Part shown: piece after piece, positions 17,005 through 24,512 of the stretch
Numbering within the stretch: the stretch's first letter is position 1
Layout: the number at the start of each line of letters is the position of its first letter
Source of the DNA: DATLSM01 sp035534175
GTDB lineage: Bacteria; Actinomycetota; Thermoleophilia; Solirubrobacterales; 70-9
Assembly: GCA_035534175.1 (NCBI GenBank)
Contig: DATLSM010000045.1
Span: 36,863 to 100,862, forward strand
Direction: 5' to 3'
DNA length: 64,000 nt
The notes under the pieces: generated by a model
What the model was told of the DNA's origin: nothing
Databases searched by the model: none
Seen by the model: only the letters and a program-made list of their open reading frames with translations
Program-made: the position numbers and the translations under genes

Positions 17005-17316
17005 TCAGATTTCGCTCTGCGACTGGCTTTGTGGGGGAGGACTCACCGTTTCCACGGGGAGCACGGCGCCGCGCACCTTCTGCCTGCGGGGCAGACGGTA
17101 GTAGTCGCGGACGGCTCCCTTGATCAGGCTGCGGAGGGCGGCAAGGAAAAAGACGACGCCGACGACCGCGTAGACCGGGGCGGGGAAGATGAACCCGTTA
17201 GCGTAGATCCCGCAGAGCATCGCTCCGATTCCCGCGGCGAAGAAGGCGGGTGCCCAGGAGGAGCGCGGCAGGTAGATCATCTCGCCGGGCTCGGGGATGT
17301 CACGGTGCTCGCTCAT
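17005..17316 (-). CDS. Small two-helix membrane protein, last gene of the ctaB operon
   Basis: The 103-aa protein has two transmembrane helices at about residues 22-40 and 46-64, flanked by IYLPRSSWAPAFFAAG and a basic RDYYRLPRRQK stretch. The layout resembles the small subunit IV proteins of actinobacterial cytochrome oxidases, but no signature proves it. It is the last gene of the minus-strand series cox2-like, cox1-like, ctaB, 37-aa protein, 103-aa protein. Its start lies 3 nt after the stop of the preceding small gene. Confidence 0.65.
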   Translation of the reverse strand: MSEHRDIPEPGEMIYLPRSSWAPAFFAAGIGAMLCGIYANGFIFPAPVYAVVGVVFFLAALRSLIKGAVRDYYRLPRRQKVRGAVLPVETVSPPPQSQSQSEI

Positions 17317-17319
17317 CGC

Positions 17320-17433
17320 CTATGACGCGATGTAGAGGAGGGCGGCAACGAAGGTGAGGGCGAAGACCGCCGCGGCGAATCCGCCGGCGATCATCCCGGC
17401 TTTCATCCTTCGCCTGGCGTCCTCGCGATCCAC
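17320..17433 (-). CDS. 37-aa single-helix membrane protein
   Basis: A 37-codon frame lies between ctaB and the 103-aa gene. With the GTG at 17433 it starts VDREDARRR, followed by one hydrophobic helix (MIAGGFAAAVFALTFVAALLYI) and ends TAG. An ATG at 17406 would give 28 aa; a GAAGG touches that ATG but is too close to be a good ribosome site. A tight fit (13 nt after ctaB, 3 nt before the next start) and a clean basic-then-hydrophobic pattern argue that it is real. Its function is unknown; tiny one-helix subunits are common in terminal oxidases. Confidence 0.5.
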   Translation of the reverse strand: MDREDARRRMKAGMIAGGFAAAVFALTFVAALLYIAS

Positions 17434-17446
17434 GGGCGGATTTCTA

Positions 17447-18412
17447 TCAGGCGAGCCTGGTGTCGACGGCCATCGCCAGGAAGAGCAGCGCCAGATAGGA
17501 GAGGGAGTAGAGGTAGGTTCGCAGCGCCCAGCGGCGATCTGCGCTGCGCAGCAGGCGCATGGCGCAATAAATGAAGATCGCCCCCAACGTCATCGAGGCG
17601 GCCAGATAGGCGAGGCCGAAGCCACCGGCGCAGAAGGGCAGCTGAGTGACCGCGTAGAGCAGCACCGTGTAGAGGAGGATCTGTCGGCGGGTCTCCGTCT
17701 CGCCGCGTACCACCGGCAGCATCGGCACGCCGGCATTTGCGTAGTCGTCCTTCATCAGCAGCGAGAGGGCCCAGAAGTGGGGGGGCGTCCAGAAGAAGAC
17801 GATGGCGAAGAGGAAGAGCGCGGTTCCGCTGAGACTTCCCCTCACGGCCGCCCAGGCGACCAGTGGCGGCACCGCCCCGGCGGCACCGCCGATCACGATG
17901 TTCTGCGGCGTGGCTCGCTTCAGCCACAGGGTGTAGACGCAGACGTATCCGAGCAACCCCGAGAGCGAGAGCGCGGCTGCCAGGGGGTTGACCGCCAGGG
18001 CCAGCAGGGCGAAGGAGGTGCAGCCGAGCAGCACCCCGAAAGTGGTGGCGGCCGCGGGCGAAACGCGTCCGCTGGCCACCGGCCGGTCGGCGGTGCGAGC
18101 CATCTTGCGATCGATGTCGCGGTCGATCGCGTGGTTGATCGCCCCCGCGCCCCCGGCCGAGAGGGCGCCGCCCAGGCAGGTGAGGAAGACCAGGCCGATC
18201 GAAGGATCGCCGGCGACGTACATCGTCGTCACGGTGATGAACAGCAGCAGCGACTGCACCTTCGGCTTGGTCAGCGTCAGGTAGTCGCGCACGAGGACAA
18301 GCGCGGGCCAGCGCTGGAGGCCTGCCGCCGCGGCCGGGTTGGGGATCGCCTGGGCTCCGGCGCCGGGGGCCATCAGGCGGCCATGCGCGTTGCCCGCAGC
18401 GCCGGGAACCAA
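17447..18412 (-). CDS. ctaB: Haem O synthase (protohaem IX farnesyltransferase)
   Basis: The 321-aa UbiA-family prenyltransferase has about nine helices. The first Asp-rich motif NHAIDRDIDRKMARTADRP (residues about 93-111) and the second loop motif KDDYANAGVPMLPV are both present, as is FFWTPPHFWALSLL. It attaches a farnesyl group to haem B to make haem O, the substrate for CtaA. The first 13 residues may be dispensable, since a second Met follows. It lies 33 nt downstream of the unusual cox1-like gene and is probably co-transcribed with it. Confidence 0.95.
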   Translation of the reverse strand: MVPGAAGNAHGRLMAPGAGAQAIPNPAAAAGLQRWPALVLVRDYLTLTKPKVQSLLLFITVTTMYVAGDPSIGLVFLTCLGGALSAGGAGAINHAIDRDIDRKMARTADRPVASGRVSPAAATTFGVLLGCTSFALLALAVNPLAAALSLSGLLGYVCVYTLWLKRATPQNIVIGGAAGAVPPLVAWAAVRGSLSGTALFLFAIVFFWTPPHFWALSLLMKDDYANAGVPMLPVVRGETETRRQILLYTVLLYAVTQLPFCAGGFGLAYLAASMTLGAIFIYCAMRLLRSADRRWALRTYLYSLSYLALLFLAMAVDTRLA

Positions 18413-18445
18413 AGGTGGACGCTGGCGAGCTCCACGCTCATGCGT

Positions 18446-20128
18446 TCAGGCTACCGGCTGGGACTCGGGCGCCGGCAGCTCATCTCGCTCTGCCCGGTGG
18501 GCTATGGCGATGCGGATGTCGCGCATCGGGCGGGAGCTGCGCACGTCGGGGAGGACATCGAAGTTGTGCGGGTCGGGCGGCGAGAGCGCCAGCCACTCCA
18601 ACGAGTCACCGCTCCAGGGGTCATGACCCGCCTCCGCGCCCCCGGCCCGGCTGAGGATCGCGTTGACCAGGGTGATCACGATCCCGATGGCGAGGAGGAG
18701 GGCGCCGACGGAGGCGATCAGGTTGTAGGTGTTGACGCCGGTGTGGTCGAAGTACTTGTAGGCATCGGCGACCTCGCCCTGCGCGGCGCCGGCGAGGAAC
18801 AGCGGCACGAAGGTGGCCACGATGCCGACCGCCATCGTGCAGAAGGAGATCCGCGCCAGGTTCTCGCCCATCGTCCGCCCGGTCATCTTTGGAAACCAGT
18901 AGTGCAGCGCGGCGAAGCCGCCGAAGACACTGCCGCCAATCAGGGCGAAGTGGGTCGCAGCGGTGGCGGCCGTCGTGTCCTTGATGCCCCAGGCGGCGGC
19001 GACCATCGACTGCTGGATCTCGGCCGCCAGGCCGATCGAGATCGCCGAGATCGCCCCCACCGCGAACAGCAGCGGCGCCCGCAACCTCAGCGTCCCTCCG
19101 ACCATTGTCGCGATCAGGTTGAAGGTGAGCAGGCCAAAGGGCACGATCAGGGCCAACGACATGACCATCGCGAAGTACATCCAGCCGATCCCGATCGGGG
19201 CGGTGAGCATGTTCTGCATCCAGGCCAGGGTGCCGATCACGGCGATCGCCAGCAGCGAGCCGATCACCGCGCCGCGGTTAAACAGCGGCTTGCGAGCGAA
19301 GCTGGGGATGATCTCGGCGATCGCCCCGAAGGCGGTGATCAGGATCAGCATGTAGGCGCCGGTGAAGAAGATCCAACTCAGGTGCTGCCAGAGCAGCGGC
19401 GAGCCGTTCGTGCCGCCGTTGAAGAAGGTGCCTTCGAAGTTGCGGTCGATGATCAGCATGGCGATCGCCGCGAGCAGCACCGGGCCGATGACCAGCATCA
19501 GCCAGGAGCAGATCGCCGCCGCCCAGGCGAAGACCGGCAGCCGTCGCCAGGCCATCCCCGGGGCGCGCATGGTGCGCAACGTCGCCACCAGGTTGATCGC
19601 CAGGAAGACGAAGCCCAGGGTCGCCATCCCGGTCGCCGTGGCCCAGGCGTTGACCCCGTTGTTGGAGAGGAAGGAGAGTTCGGAGAGCGGCGCCAGCGGG
19701 TTGATCCCCGCCTCGGTTGGGGTGAAGAGGAAGCCGCTGTAGAGCACCGTGGCTGCGGTGACGTAGAGGTACATGCCGATCTGCCCGAGCCGCGGAAGCG
19801 CCGTGCCACGGGCGCCGATCTGCAGCGGCACCAGGTAATAGAAGAGCCCGAAGGCCAGCGGTATGGCGAAGAGGAAGATCGCGGTCGTCCCGTAGACGGA
19901 GAGCAGCCGATTGAAGGTGACCGGGGTGAGGAAGCTATTTTCCGGGATTGCCAGCTGCAGGCGCATCAGCAGCAGCCCGAGCACGGCGAGGAAGAGGAAG
20001 CCGAGGGCGCCGACGATCATCACTCGGCCGACGTCCTTGTGATCGGCGCTGGTGGCCAGCTCCACCCAGCGCGGACGGCGCCGGGGGAAGCCCTCGACGA
20101 CCAGCTCGGGGCGGGGGCGCGCGCTCAC
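18446..20128 (-). CDS. Cox1-like protein lacking haem a3/CuB ligands
   Basis: The 560-aa protein clearly has the haem-copper oxidase subunit I fold: it aligns along its whole length with the canonical subunit encoded at 9443-11344, including the WQH start of helix VI, IPSFARKPLF, WFPKMTGR and the C-terminal SLEWLALSPPDPHNFDVLP. Five of six invariant metal histidines are replaced: helix II His by Y79, the helix VI CuB His by T256, the helix VII His pair by Q305-N306, and the haem a3 His by A391. Only H393 remains. The cross-linked Tyr (now M260), D-channel Asp (G108) and K-channel Lys (L334) are also gone. The frame is intact, so this looks like a retained, non-oxidase protein. It overlaps the cox2-like gene by 4 nt. 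Confidence 0.9.
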   Translation of the reverse strand: MSARPRPELVVEGFPRRRPRWVELATSADHKDVGRVMIVGALGFLFLAVLGLLLMRLQLAIPENSFLTPVTFNRLLSVYGTTAIFLFAIPLAFGLFYYLVPLQIGARGTALPRLGQIGMYLYVTAATVLYSGFLFTPTEAGINPLAPLSELSFLSNNGVNAWATATGMATLGFVFLAINLVATLRTMRAPGMAWRRLPVFAWAAAICSWLMLVIGPVLLAAIAMLIIDRNFEGTFFNGGTNGSPLLWQHLSWIFFTGAYMLILITAFGAIAEIIPSFARKPLFNRGAVIGSLLAIAVIGTLAWMQNMLTAPIGIGWMYFAMVMSLALIVPFGLLTFNLIATMVGGTLRLRAPLLFAVGAISAISIGLAAEIQQSMVAAAWGIKDTTAATAATHFALIGGSVFGGFAALHYWFPKMTGRTMGENLARISFCTMAVGIVATFVPLFLAGAAQGEVADAYKYFDHTGVNTYNLIASVGALLLAIGIVITLVNAILSRAGGAEAGHDPWSGDSLEWLALSPPDPHNFDVLPDVRSSRPMRDIRIAIAHRAERDELPAPESQPVA

Positions 20129-20823
20129 GGCACCTTCCCGCCGGCGACCATCCCGATCACCCGGTTCTGCGCCGCCTGCACTTCGGTCTTCTGGGCTTTG
20201 ATAAAGGCCAGATAGGCCTGCGGCGAGACGACGTCGACCTCGGTCCGCATCGCCGCATACCCCTGTCCGGACATGGTCGAGGCCTGCCCGGTGTAGGTGC
20301 CTTCCTCATCGGCCCGGAAGACGACCTGATCGGGCTTGCCGGGGACCGCCTCTCGCTGGGGGGCCAGTTCGGGCACGTCCCAGGTGTGGACCACGTCGGT
20401 GGAGAACAGGTCCAGGGCGATCGCGGTGTCGACCGGGACCACAAGTTTGTAATAGGAGAAGGCTCCGTTGGGGTAGTTGTAGCGCCACAGCCATTGCCGG
20501 CCGGTGGCCTGGATCGTCAGGGGCTGGGAGCGGGCCGAGGCCAGTCCCGCGGGCCCGGTCGTCGGGATCTCCCGCGCTTTTTCGGTGAAGACGATGCTCA
20601 GCACCAGGATCGCCGCGGCGAAAACCGTCAGCACCCCGCCGACCCGGAATTGGATCCGCCGTCCGCCCCGCGATTGGCGCGGCTGGGAACCCCTCTCGGC
20701 GCGGTACCTGCGCAGGGCGTAGAACAGAGCTACGTTGACCGCGATAACGACGATCGCCGCTGCGATGTAGCCGATCCAAAGCAGGGTGTGGATCTGGTCG
20801 GTGCCAGGGGAGTGGGGCGCCAA
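20125..20823 (-). CDS. Cox2-like protein lacking CuA ligands
   Basis: The 232-aa protein has two N-terminal helices (about residues 14-36 and 61-80) and a periplasmic cupredoxin domain like oxidase subunit II. The aromatic stretch QWLWRYNYP and H146 in DVVHTWDVPE are kept. The CuA loop is lost: the two Cys are A181 and S185 and the His is Y189; only M192 remains. Loss of CuA alone would suggest a quinol oxidase, but the partner subunit I has lost its haem-copper centre too. The gene heads a minus-strand operon that continues through the cox1-like gene and ctaB. Confidence 0.88.
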   Translation of the reverse strand: MAPHSPGTDQIHTLLWIGYIAAAIVVIAVNVALFYALRRYRAERGSQPRQSRGGRRIQFRVGGVLTVFAAAILVLSIVFTEKAREIPTTGPAGLASARSQPLTIQATGRQWLWRYNYPNGAFSYYKLVVPVDTAIALDLFSTDVVHTWDVPELAPQREAVPGKPDQVVFRADEEGTYTGQASTMSGQGYAAMRTEVDVVSPQAYLAFIKAQKTEVQAAQNRVIGMVAGGKVP

Positions 20824-20884
20824 AGCGCGGCCATTCTAATCACGCCGCGCGCCGCGCCGCCGCGCCCGGTGTCCGGCGCCGACC

Positions 20885-20890
20885 TATACT
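20885..20890 (+). promoter_or_regulatory. Candidate -10 box for the PAP2 gene
   Basis: TATACT lies 10 nt before the PAP2 start codon and no Shine-Dalgarno site is present. It would give a transcript that starts almost at the ATG, in the gap between divergent genes. Confidence 0.4.
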
Positions 20891-20900
20891 CGCCGACCCT

Positions 20901-21845
20901 ATGCGGTCCCGGTCTCGCCCATCTCCGGCGCTGCGCACCGCGGCGCGGGCCGGCGCGACCCTCGCCCTGGGGGCCGCCTTCGCGGTTCCGCTGGTCCGCC
21001 GCCGCCTGCGCATTCCCGCCTCGGTCACCGTCGCCGCCTGCGCCGGCGGGCCGCTGGCCTTGGCCGTCCTCACCCCCCGTTCGAAGCGACGCGACGTCGC
21101 GCTCTTCGCCCTGCAGATGTGGGCTTTCATCATGGTCCACGAGATTCCCTATGACGATCGGGAGGCGCTGCGCCGCCGACTCCACGTCGGCTACCCGATC
21201 TCCATCGACCGGGCCCTCGGCGGCGGCCGACTGCCCACCGCACGATTGCAGCGCGCCCTGGCCCGCATCGGTCGGGTCAAAGAGATCGACCGCGTCTTCA
21301 CCTGGGTGCACTGGCTGTGGTTCTTTGAGCCCTACTGCGCGCTGGCCTTCATCCTCCTCCGCCGCAACGAGCGCTTCCCCCGCGCCGCGCGACAGCTGGC
21401 GGCGGTCTTTGACATTGGCTGCATCGTCTACTTCGCCGCGCCGACCGCTCCCCCCTGGTGGTCTTCCGAACAGGGGCTGACGGGAGAAAAGGTGCGCCGG
21501 ATCATGGTCGAGGTGGGGGAGGAGACCTGGGGCTCCGCCTGGCCGGGGATGTACGCGGCGCTGGGCGGCAACCCCTGGGCGGCAATGCCCTCGCTGCATT
21601 TCGCCACCTCGCTGACGATGGCGCTGGCCCTGGCCGAGGCCGGGCCGGTCGAGGGCGCCGCGGGTTGGGGCTACGCGCTGGCCCTGGGCTTCGCTTTGGT
21701 CTATCTGGGGGAGCACTACGTCACCGACCTCGCCGCCGGGGCGCTCTTGGTCGTCGCGGTGAGGCGCGGCGAGCGGCTCGTCGCGCCGCTTGCACAGGGG
21801 GTCAATCGCTCCCTGCGCCGGCTGGAGCTCCTGGCGAGCGGGTAG
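20901..21845 (+). CDS. PAP2-family membrane phosphatase/phosphotransferase
   Basis: The 314-aa protein has about six helices. It shows the later two PAP2 motifs: PSLHFATSLTMALAL (around residue 230) and GEHYVTDLAAGALL (around 273), which contain the active-site histidines and Asp. The first motif is less clear. The inserted WPGMYAALGGNPWAAMPSLH context resembles the AUR1/inositol-phosphate transferase branch. It would act on a lipid phosphate at the outer membrane surface. The frame ends 10 nt before the YbhN-like gene start, suggesting an operon. Confidence 0.85.
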   Translation: MRSRSRPSPALRTAARAGATLALGAAFAVPLVRRRLRIPASVTVAACAGGPLALAVLTPRSKRRDVALFALQMWAFIMVHEIPYDDREALRRRLHVGYPISIDRALGGGRLPTARLQRALARIGRVKEIDRVFTWVHWLWFFEPYCALAFILLRRNERFPRAARQLAAVFDIGCIVYFAAPTAPPWWSSEQGLTGEKVRRIMVEVGEETWGSAWPGMYAALGGNPWAAMPSLHFATSLTMALALAEAGPVEGAAGWGYALALGFALVYLGEHYVTDLAAGALLVVAVRRGERLVAPLAQGVNRSLRRLELLASG

Positions 21846-21855
21846 CTTCCCGGGG

Positions 21856-22977
21856 GTGTCTCAGGAGGACTCGGCGAACGGCGAGGCGACCGTTGAGCTG
21901 CCGCTGTTCACGGCGCGACGGGTGGTGCAGACGGCGATAGTCGTCCTCGCGCTGCTGGTCGGGATCTACTTCCTCTTCCCCAAGCTGGTCGGCCTGGGCG
22001 ACGGGCTGAGCAAACTCGACGAAGCCCAGCCGGTCTGGATCGGGGTGGCGATCGGTTTCAATCTCGTCGCCTTCGCCACATACACCGCGCTGTTCAAGGC
22101 GGTCGTCGGCGGCCGGATCCTGCGCCTCACCTGGATCGAGACCTACGACATCAACATGTCCGGCCTGGCGGCGACCCTGCTCTTCTCGGCGGGCGGTGCG
22201 GGCGGAATCGCCCTCACCTTCTGGGCACTGCGCAAGGCGGGGATGGGCCGGCGCGACGCGGGGCGGCGCATGATCGCCTTCCTCACCCTCCACTACGCCT
22301 TCTACCCGCTGGCCCTGATCGTCTTCGGGGTGCTGCTGCGGACCGGTGTCCTTGACGGCCAGCACCCGGTCGAGCTGACCGTGATCCCGGCGTCGATCGC
22401 CGGCCTGCTGCTCCTCTTCGGCGTGCTGGTCGCCCTCATCCCCTCCGACCTGGAGCGACGCGTGGCACCCTTCGTCCGCGGCCAGCGGGGGCGTTACATC
22501 GCTCGCACCGTGGCCCGGGTGCCGTCGACCCTGGGCGAGGGCTTCAGGTTTGCAATCGGCCTCTTCGCCCATCCCTCCCGCGGCGGACTCGCGGTGACCG
22601 GTGCCGCCGGGTTCTGGGCTGCCAACATCGGCATCCTCTGGGCCTCCTTCCACGCCTTTGGCGTCCACGTTCCCCTCGCCGTCGTCGTCCAGGGCTTCTT
22701 CCTCGGCATGGTCGCCAACCTCTTTCCCCTCGCCCCCGCCGGGGTGGGGGCCGTCGACGCGGGGATGATTGGCGCCTTCGTCCTCTTCGGCCTGCCGCAG
22801 GACACGATCTTCCCGGCGATCCTGATCTACCGCCTGGTGGCATTTTGGCTGCCGATCCCCTTCGGCATCGTCGCCTTCTTCCAGCTGCGCAACAGGGTCG
22901 GGAATTGGGAGGAGGAGGGGCTGCCGATCGACCGCGGCCAGCGCCAGGACCCCGAGCTGGAGCCGGCTACCGGCTGA
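21856..22977 (+). CDS. YbhN / lysylphosphatidylglycerol synthase-like membrane protein
   Basis: About 373 aa with eight or so helices, of the flippase-like UPF0104 group related to the membrane half of MprF. Characteristic pieces are a Gly-rich FSAGGAGGIALTFWALRKAG in the middle and NLFPLAPAGVGAVDAGMIGAF near residue 300, followed by ILIYRLVAFWLPIPFG. The soluble aminoacyl-transfer domain of MprF is missing. I prefer the GTG at 21856; an ATG at 21790 lies inside the upstream gene. It probably moves lipids or lipid-linked sugars across the membrane and follows a PAP2 gene, which supports a lipid role. Confidence 0.8.
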   Translation: MSQEDSANGEATVELPLFTARRVVQTAIVVLALLVGIYFLFPKLVGLGDGLSKLDEAQPVWIGVAIGFNLVAFATYTALFKAVVGGRILRLTWIETYDINMSGLAATLLFSAGGAGGIALTFWALRKAGMGRRDAGRRMIAFLTLHYAFYPLALIVFGVLLRTGVLDGQHPVELTVIPASIAGLLLLFGVLVALIPSDLERRVAPFVRGQRGRYIARTVARVPSTLGEGFRFAIGLFAHPSRGGLAVTGAAGFWAANIGILWASFHAFGVHVPLAVVVQGFFLGMVANLFPLAPAGVGAVDAGMIGAFVLFGLPQDTIFPAILIYRLVAFWLPIPFGIVAFFQLRNRVGNWEEEGLPIDRGQRQDPELEPATG

Positions 22978-23110
22978 GCGGCGGTTGACCGAAGCGGTAC
23001 TATAGAAAGTGAAGTAAGGCCTCCCAGCGGCGGCTCGCCCCGGTGGAACATGGGTGCCGCCGGGTCCAGCTTTCGCACCCCACCGCCGCGAATAAACTTC
23101 TGGAGCAGCT

Positions 23111-24136
23111 ATGACGGACGAGAAGAAGATCGAGAACGTGATCATCATCGGTAGCGGCCCTGCCGGCGACACCGCGGCGCTCTACACGGCGCGCGCCAAC
23201 CTCGAGCCCCTTGCCTTCGAGGGCTTCCACTGGGGCGGGCAGCTGCAGAACACGACCGAGGTGGAGAACTACCCCGGCTATCCGGAGGGGATCATGGGGC
23301 CGGAGATGATGGGCCGGTTCCGCGTCCAGGCGGAGCGCTTCGGCACCCGGTTCGTGACCGATGACATCGACCGGGTTGAGTTCACCGACGGAGGGGTCCA
23401 GAAGGTGTTCCTCGGTGAGGAGGAGCATCGGGCGAGGACCGTGATCCTGGCAATGGGGGCCGAGCCGCGTCGGCTCGGCGTCCCCGGCGAGATGGAGCTG
23501 GGGGGACGCGGTGTTTCCACCTGCGGGGTCTGTGACGGCGCTTTCTTCAAAGGCCAGCGGGTGATCGTGATCGGCGGCGGCGACTCGGCGATGGAGGACT
23601 CGATCTTCATCTCCAAGTACGCCAGCGAGCTGACGGTGGTGAACAGGCGCGACGATTTCCGCGCCTCGAAGATCATGTTCGAGCGGGTTCGGGAACTGCC
23701 CAACATCAGCTTCAAGACCCCCTACGTTGCAGAGGAGTTCGTCGCTGGCGAGAACGGAAGGCTCGACCGCGTCGGGCTGCGGAACGCCGACACCGGGGAG
23801 AGGGAGGAGATGGAGACCGACGGCGCCTTCGTTGCGATCGGCCACATCCCCAAATCGGAGATCGTTGTGGGCCAGGTCGACACCGACGAGAACGGCTACA
23901 TCCTCACCGACGCCGGCTCGACCCGCACCAACCTGGCCGGCGTCTTCGCCGTCGGCGACGTCGTCGACCACACCTATCGCCAGGCGGTCACCGCGGCCGG
24001 CTCCGGCTGCATGGGGGCCCTCGATGCCGAGTGGTACCTGCGCGACACCCCGCCGATGGCCGAGGCTCACTGGATGCCGGGCGGCGAGCCCGCCGAGGTC
24101 GCTCCGTCCCTGGGCGCCCAAGCGCCGATCGGCTAA
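23111..24136 (+). CDS. trxB: Thioredoxin reductase (NADPH, FAD)
   Basis: The 341-aa flavoprotein has the FAD-binding GSGPAG at residues 14-19, the redox-active pair C138/C141 in STCGVCDGAFF, the NADPH-binding GGGDSA at 155-160 and the C-terminal FAD motif GVFAVGDVVD. The dithiol spacer is Gly-Val, not the common Ala-Thr. It reduces thioredoxin-like partners using NADPH. The last 25 residues after the fold end are an extra tail. A GGAG site precedes the ATG. The frame stops at TAA, but the same frame continues downstream as a UBP-type zinc finger. Confidence 0.93.
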   Translation: MTDEKKIENVIIIGSGPAGDTAALYTARANLEPLAFEGFHWGGQLQNTTEVENYPGYPEGIMGPEMMGRFRVQAERFGTRFVTDDIDRVEFTDGGVQKVFLGEEEHRARTVILAMGAEPRRLGVPGEMELGGRGVSTCGVCDGAFFKGQRVIVIGGGDSAMEDSIFISKYASELTVVNRRDDFRASKIMFERVRELPNISFKTPYVAEEFVAGENGRLDRVGLRNADTGEREEMETDGAFVAIGHIPKSEIVVGQVDTDENGYILTDAGSTRTNLAGVFAVGDVVDHTYRQAVTAAGSGCMGALDAEWYLRDTPPMAEAHWMPGGEPAEVAPSLGAQAPIG

Positions 24137-24145
24137 GGTCATCAA

Positions 24146-24421
24146 ACGGCCGACTCCTGCGCACACCTCGACGCGGTTGAGTTCCTCGACGTCCCGCCTG
24201 GGACACTCGGCTGCGAGGAGTGCCTAGCTCTGGGGATGCAGTGGGTGCACCTGCGGATGTGTCAGAGCTGCGGACACATCGGCTGCTGTGACAACTCACA
24301 GGGGAAGCACGCCACAGCTCACTACCGGGCGAGCGGACACCCGATCATCCGCTCGGCCCAGCCGGGCGAGGATTGGAGCTGGTGCTACGTCGATGAGCTG
24401 ATGTTCGAGCTTGGACCCTGA
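24146..24421 (+). CDS. UBP-type zinc finger protein, start codon unclear
   Basis: The frame encodes a complete UBP zinc finger: CAH at the start, CEEC after about 21 residues, CQSCGHIGCC, then HATAHYRASGHPI and a WCYVDELMFEL end. Read in the trxB frame, it follows the trxB TAA directly, and there is no ATG, GTG or TTG before the CAH motif. The only in-frame ATG (24236) would remove the first zinc ligands. I set the start at an ACG at 24146, which has an AAGG 7 nt before it; the true start could also be a stop-codon readthrough from trxB. UBP fingers bind free C-terminal glycine tails in eukaryotes; the bacterial role is unknown. Confidence 0.6.
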   Translation, partial: TADSCAHLDAVEFLDVPPGTLGCEECLALGMQWVHLRMCQSCGHIGCCDNSQGKHATAHYRASGHPIIRSAQPGEDWSWCYVDELMFELGP

Positions 24422-24433
24422 TCGCTCCGGGGC

Positions 24434-24469
24434 GCCTTGGGCCTCGGGCGAGGCCCCGAGGCCCAAGGC
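24434..24469. terminator. Terminator-like hairpin between convergent genes
   Basis: Two 15-nt arms (24434-24448 and 24455-24469) pair perfectly around a 6-nt loop. The stem lies between the zinc-finger gene on the plus strand and the hydroxyacyl-CoA dehydrogenase gene on the minus strand. It could stop transcription from both sides; there is no run of T after it. Confidence 0.6.
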
Positions 24470-24512
24470 CTGTGAGCCCAGCGGTTGGCGCACGTCGAGG
24501 TTGCAAATACGT

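Noticed and set aside
18446..20128. Frameshift or sequencing error as the cause of the lost ligands
   Set aside because: The substitutions are spread over four helices while the surrounding scaffold motifs and the frame are intact, which point errors would not explain.
17354..20215. A 953-codon open frame on the plus strand
   Set aside because: It is antisense to ctaB and the cox1-like gene, whose protein patterns are clear; the plus-strand translation is low-complexity and has no family pattern.
20125..20823. Explaining the missing CuA as a quinol (bo-type) oxidase
   Set aside because: A quinol oxidase would still need the haem-copper site in subunit I, and the partner protein has lost it.
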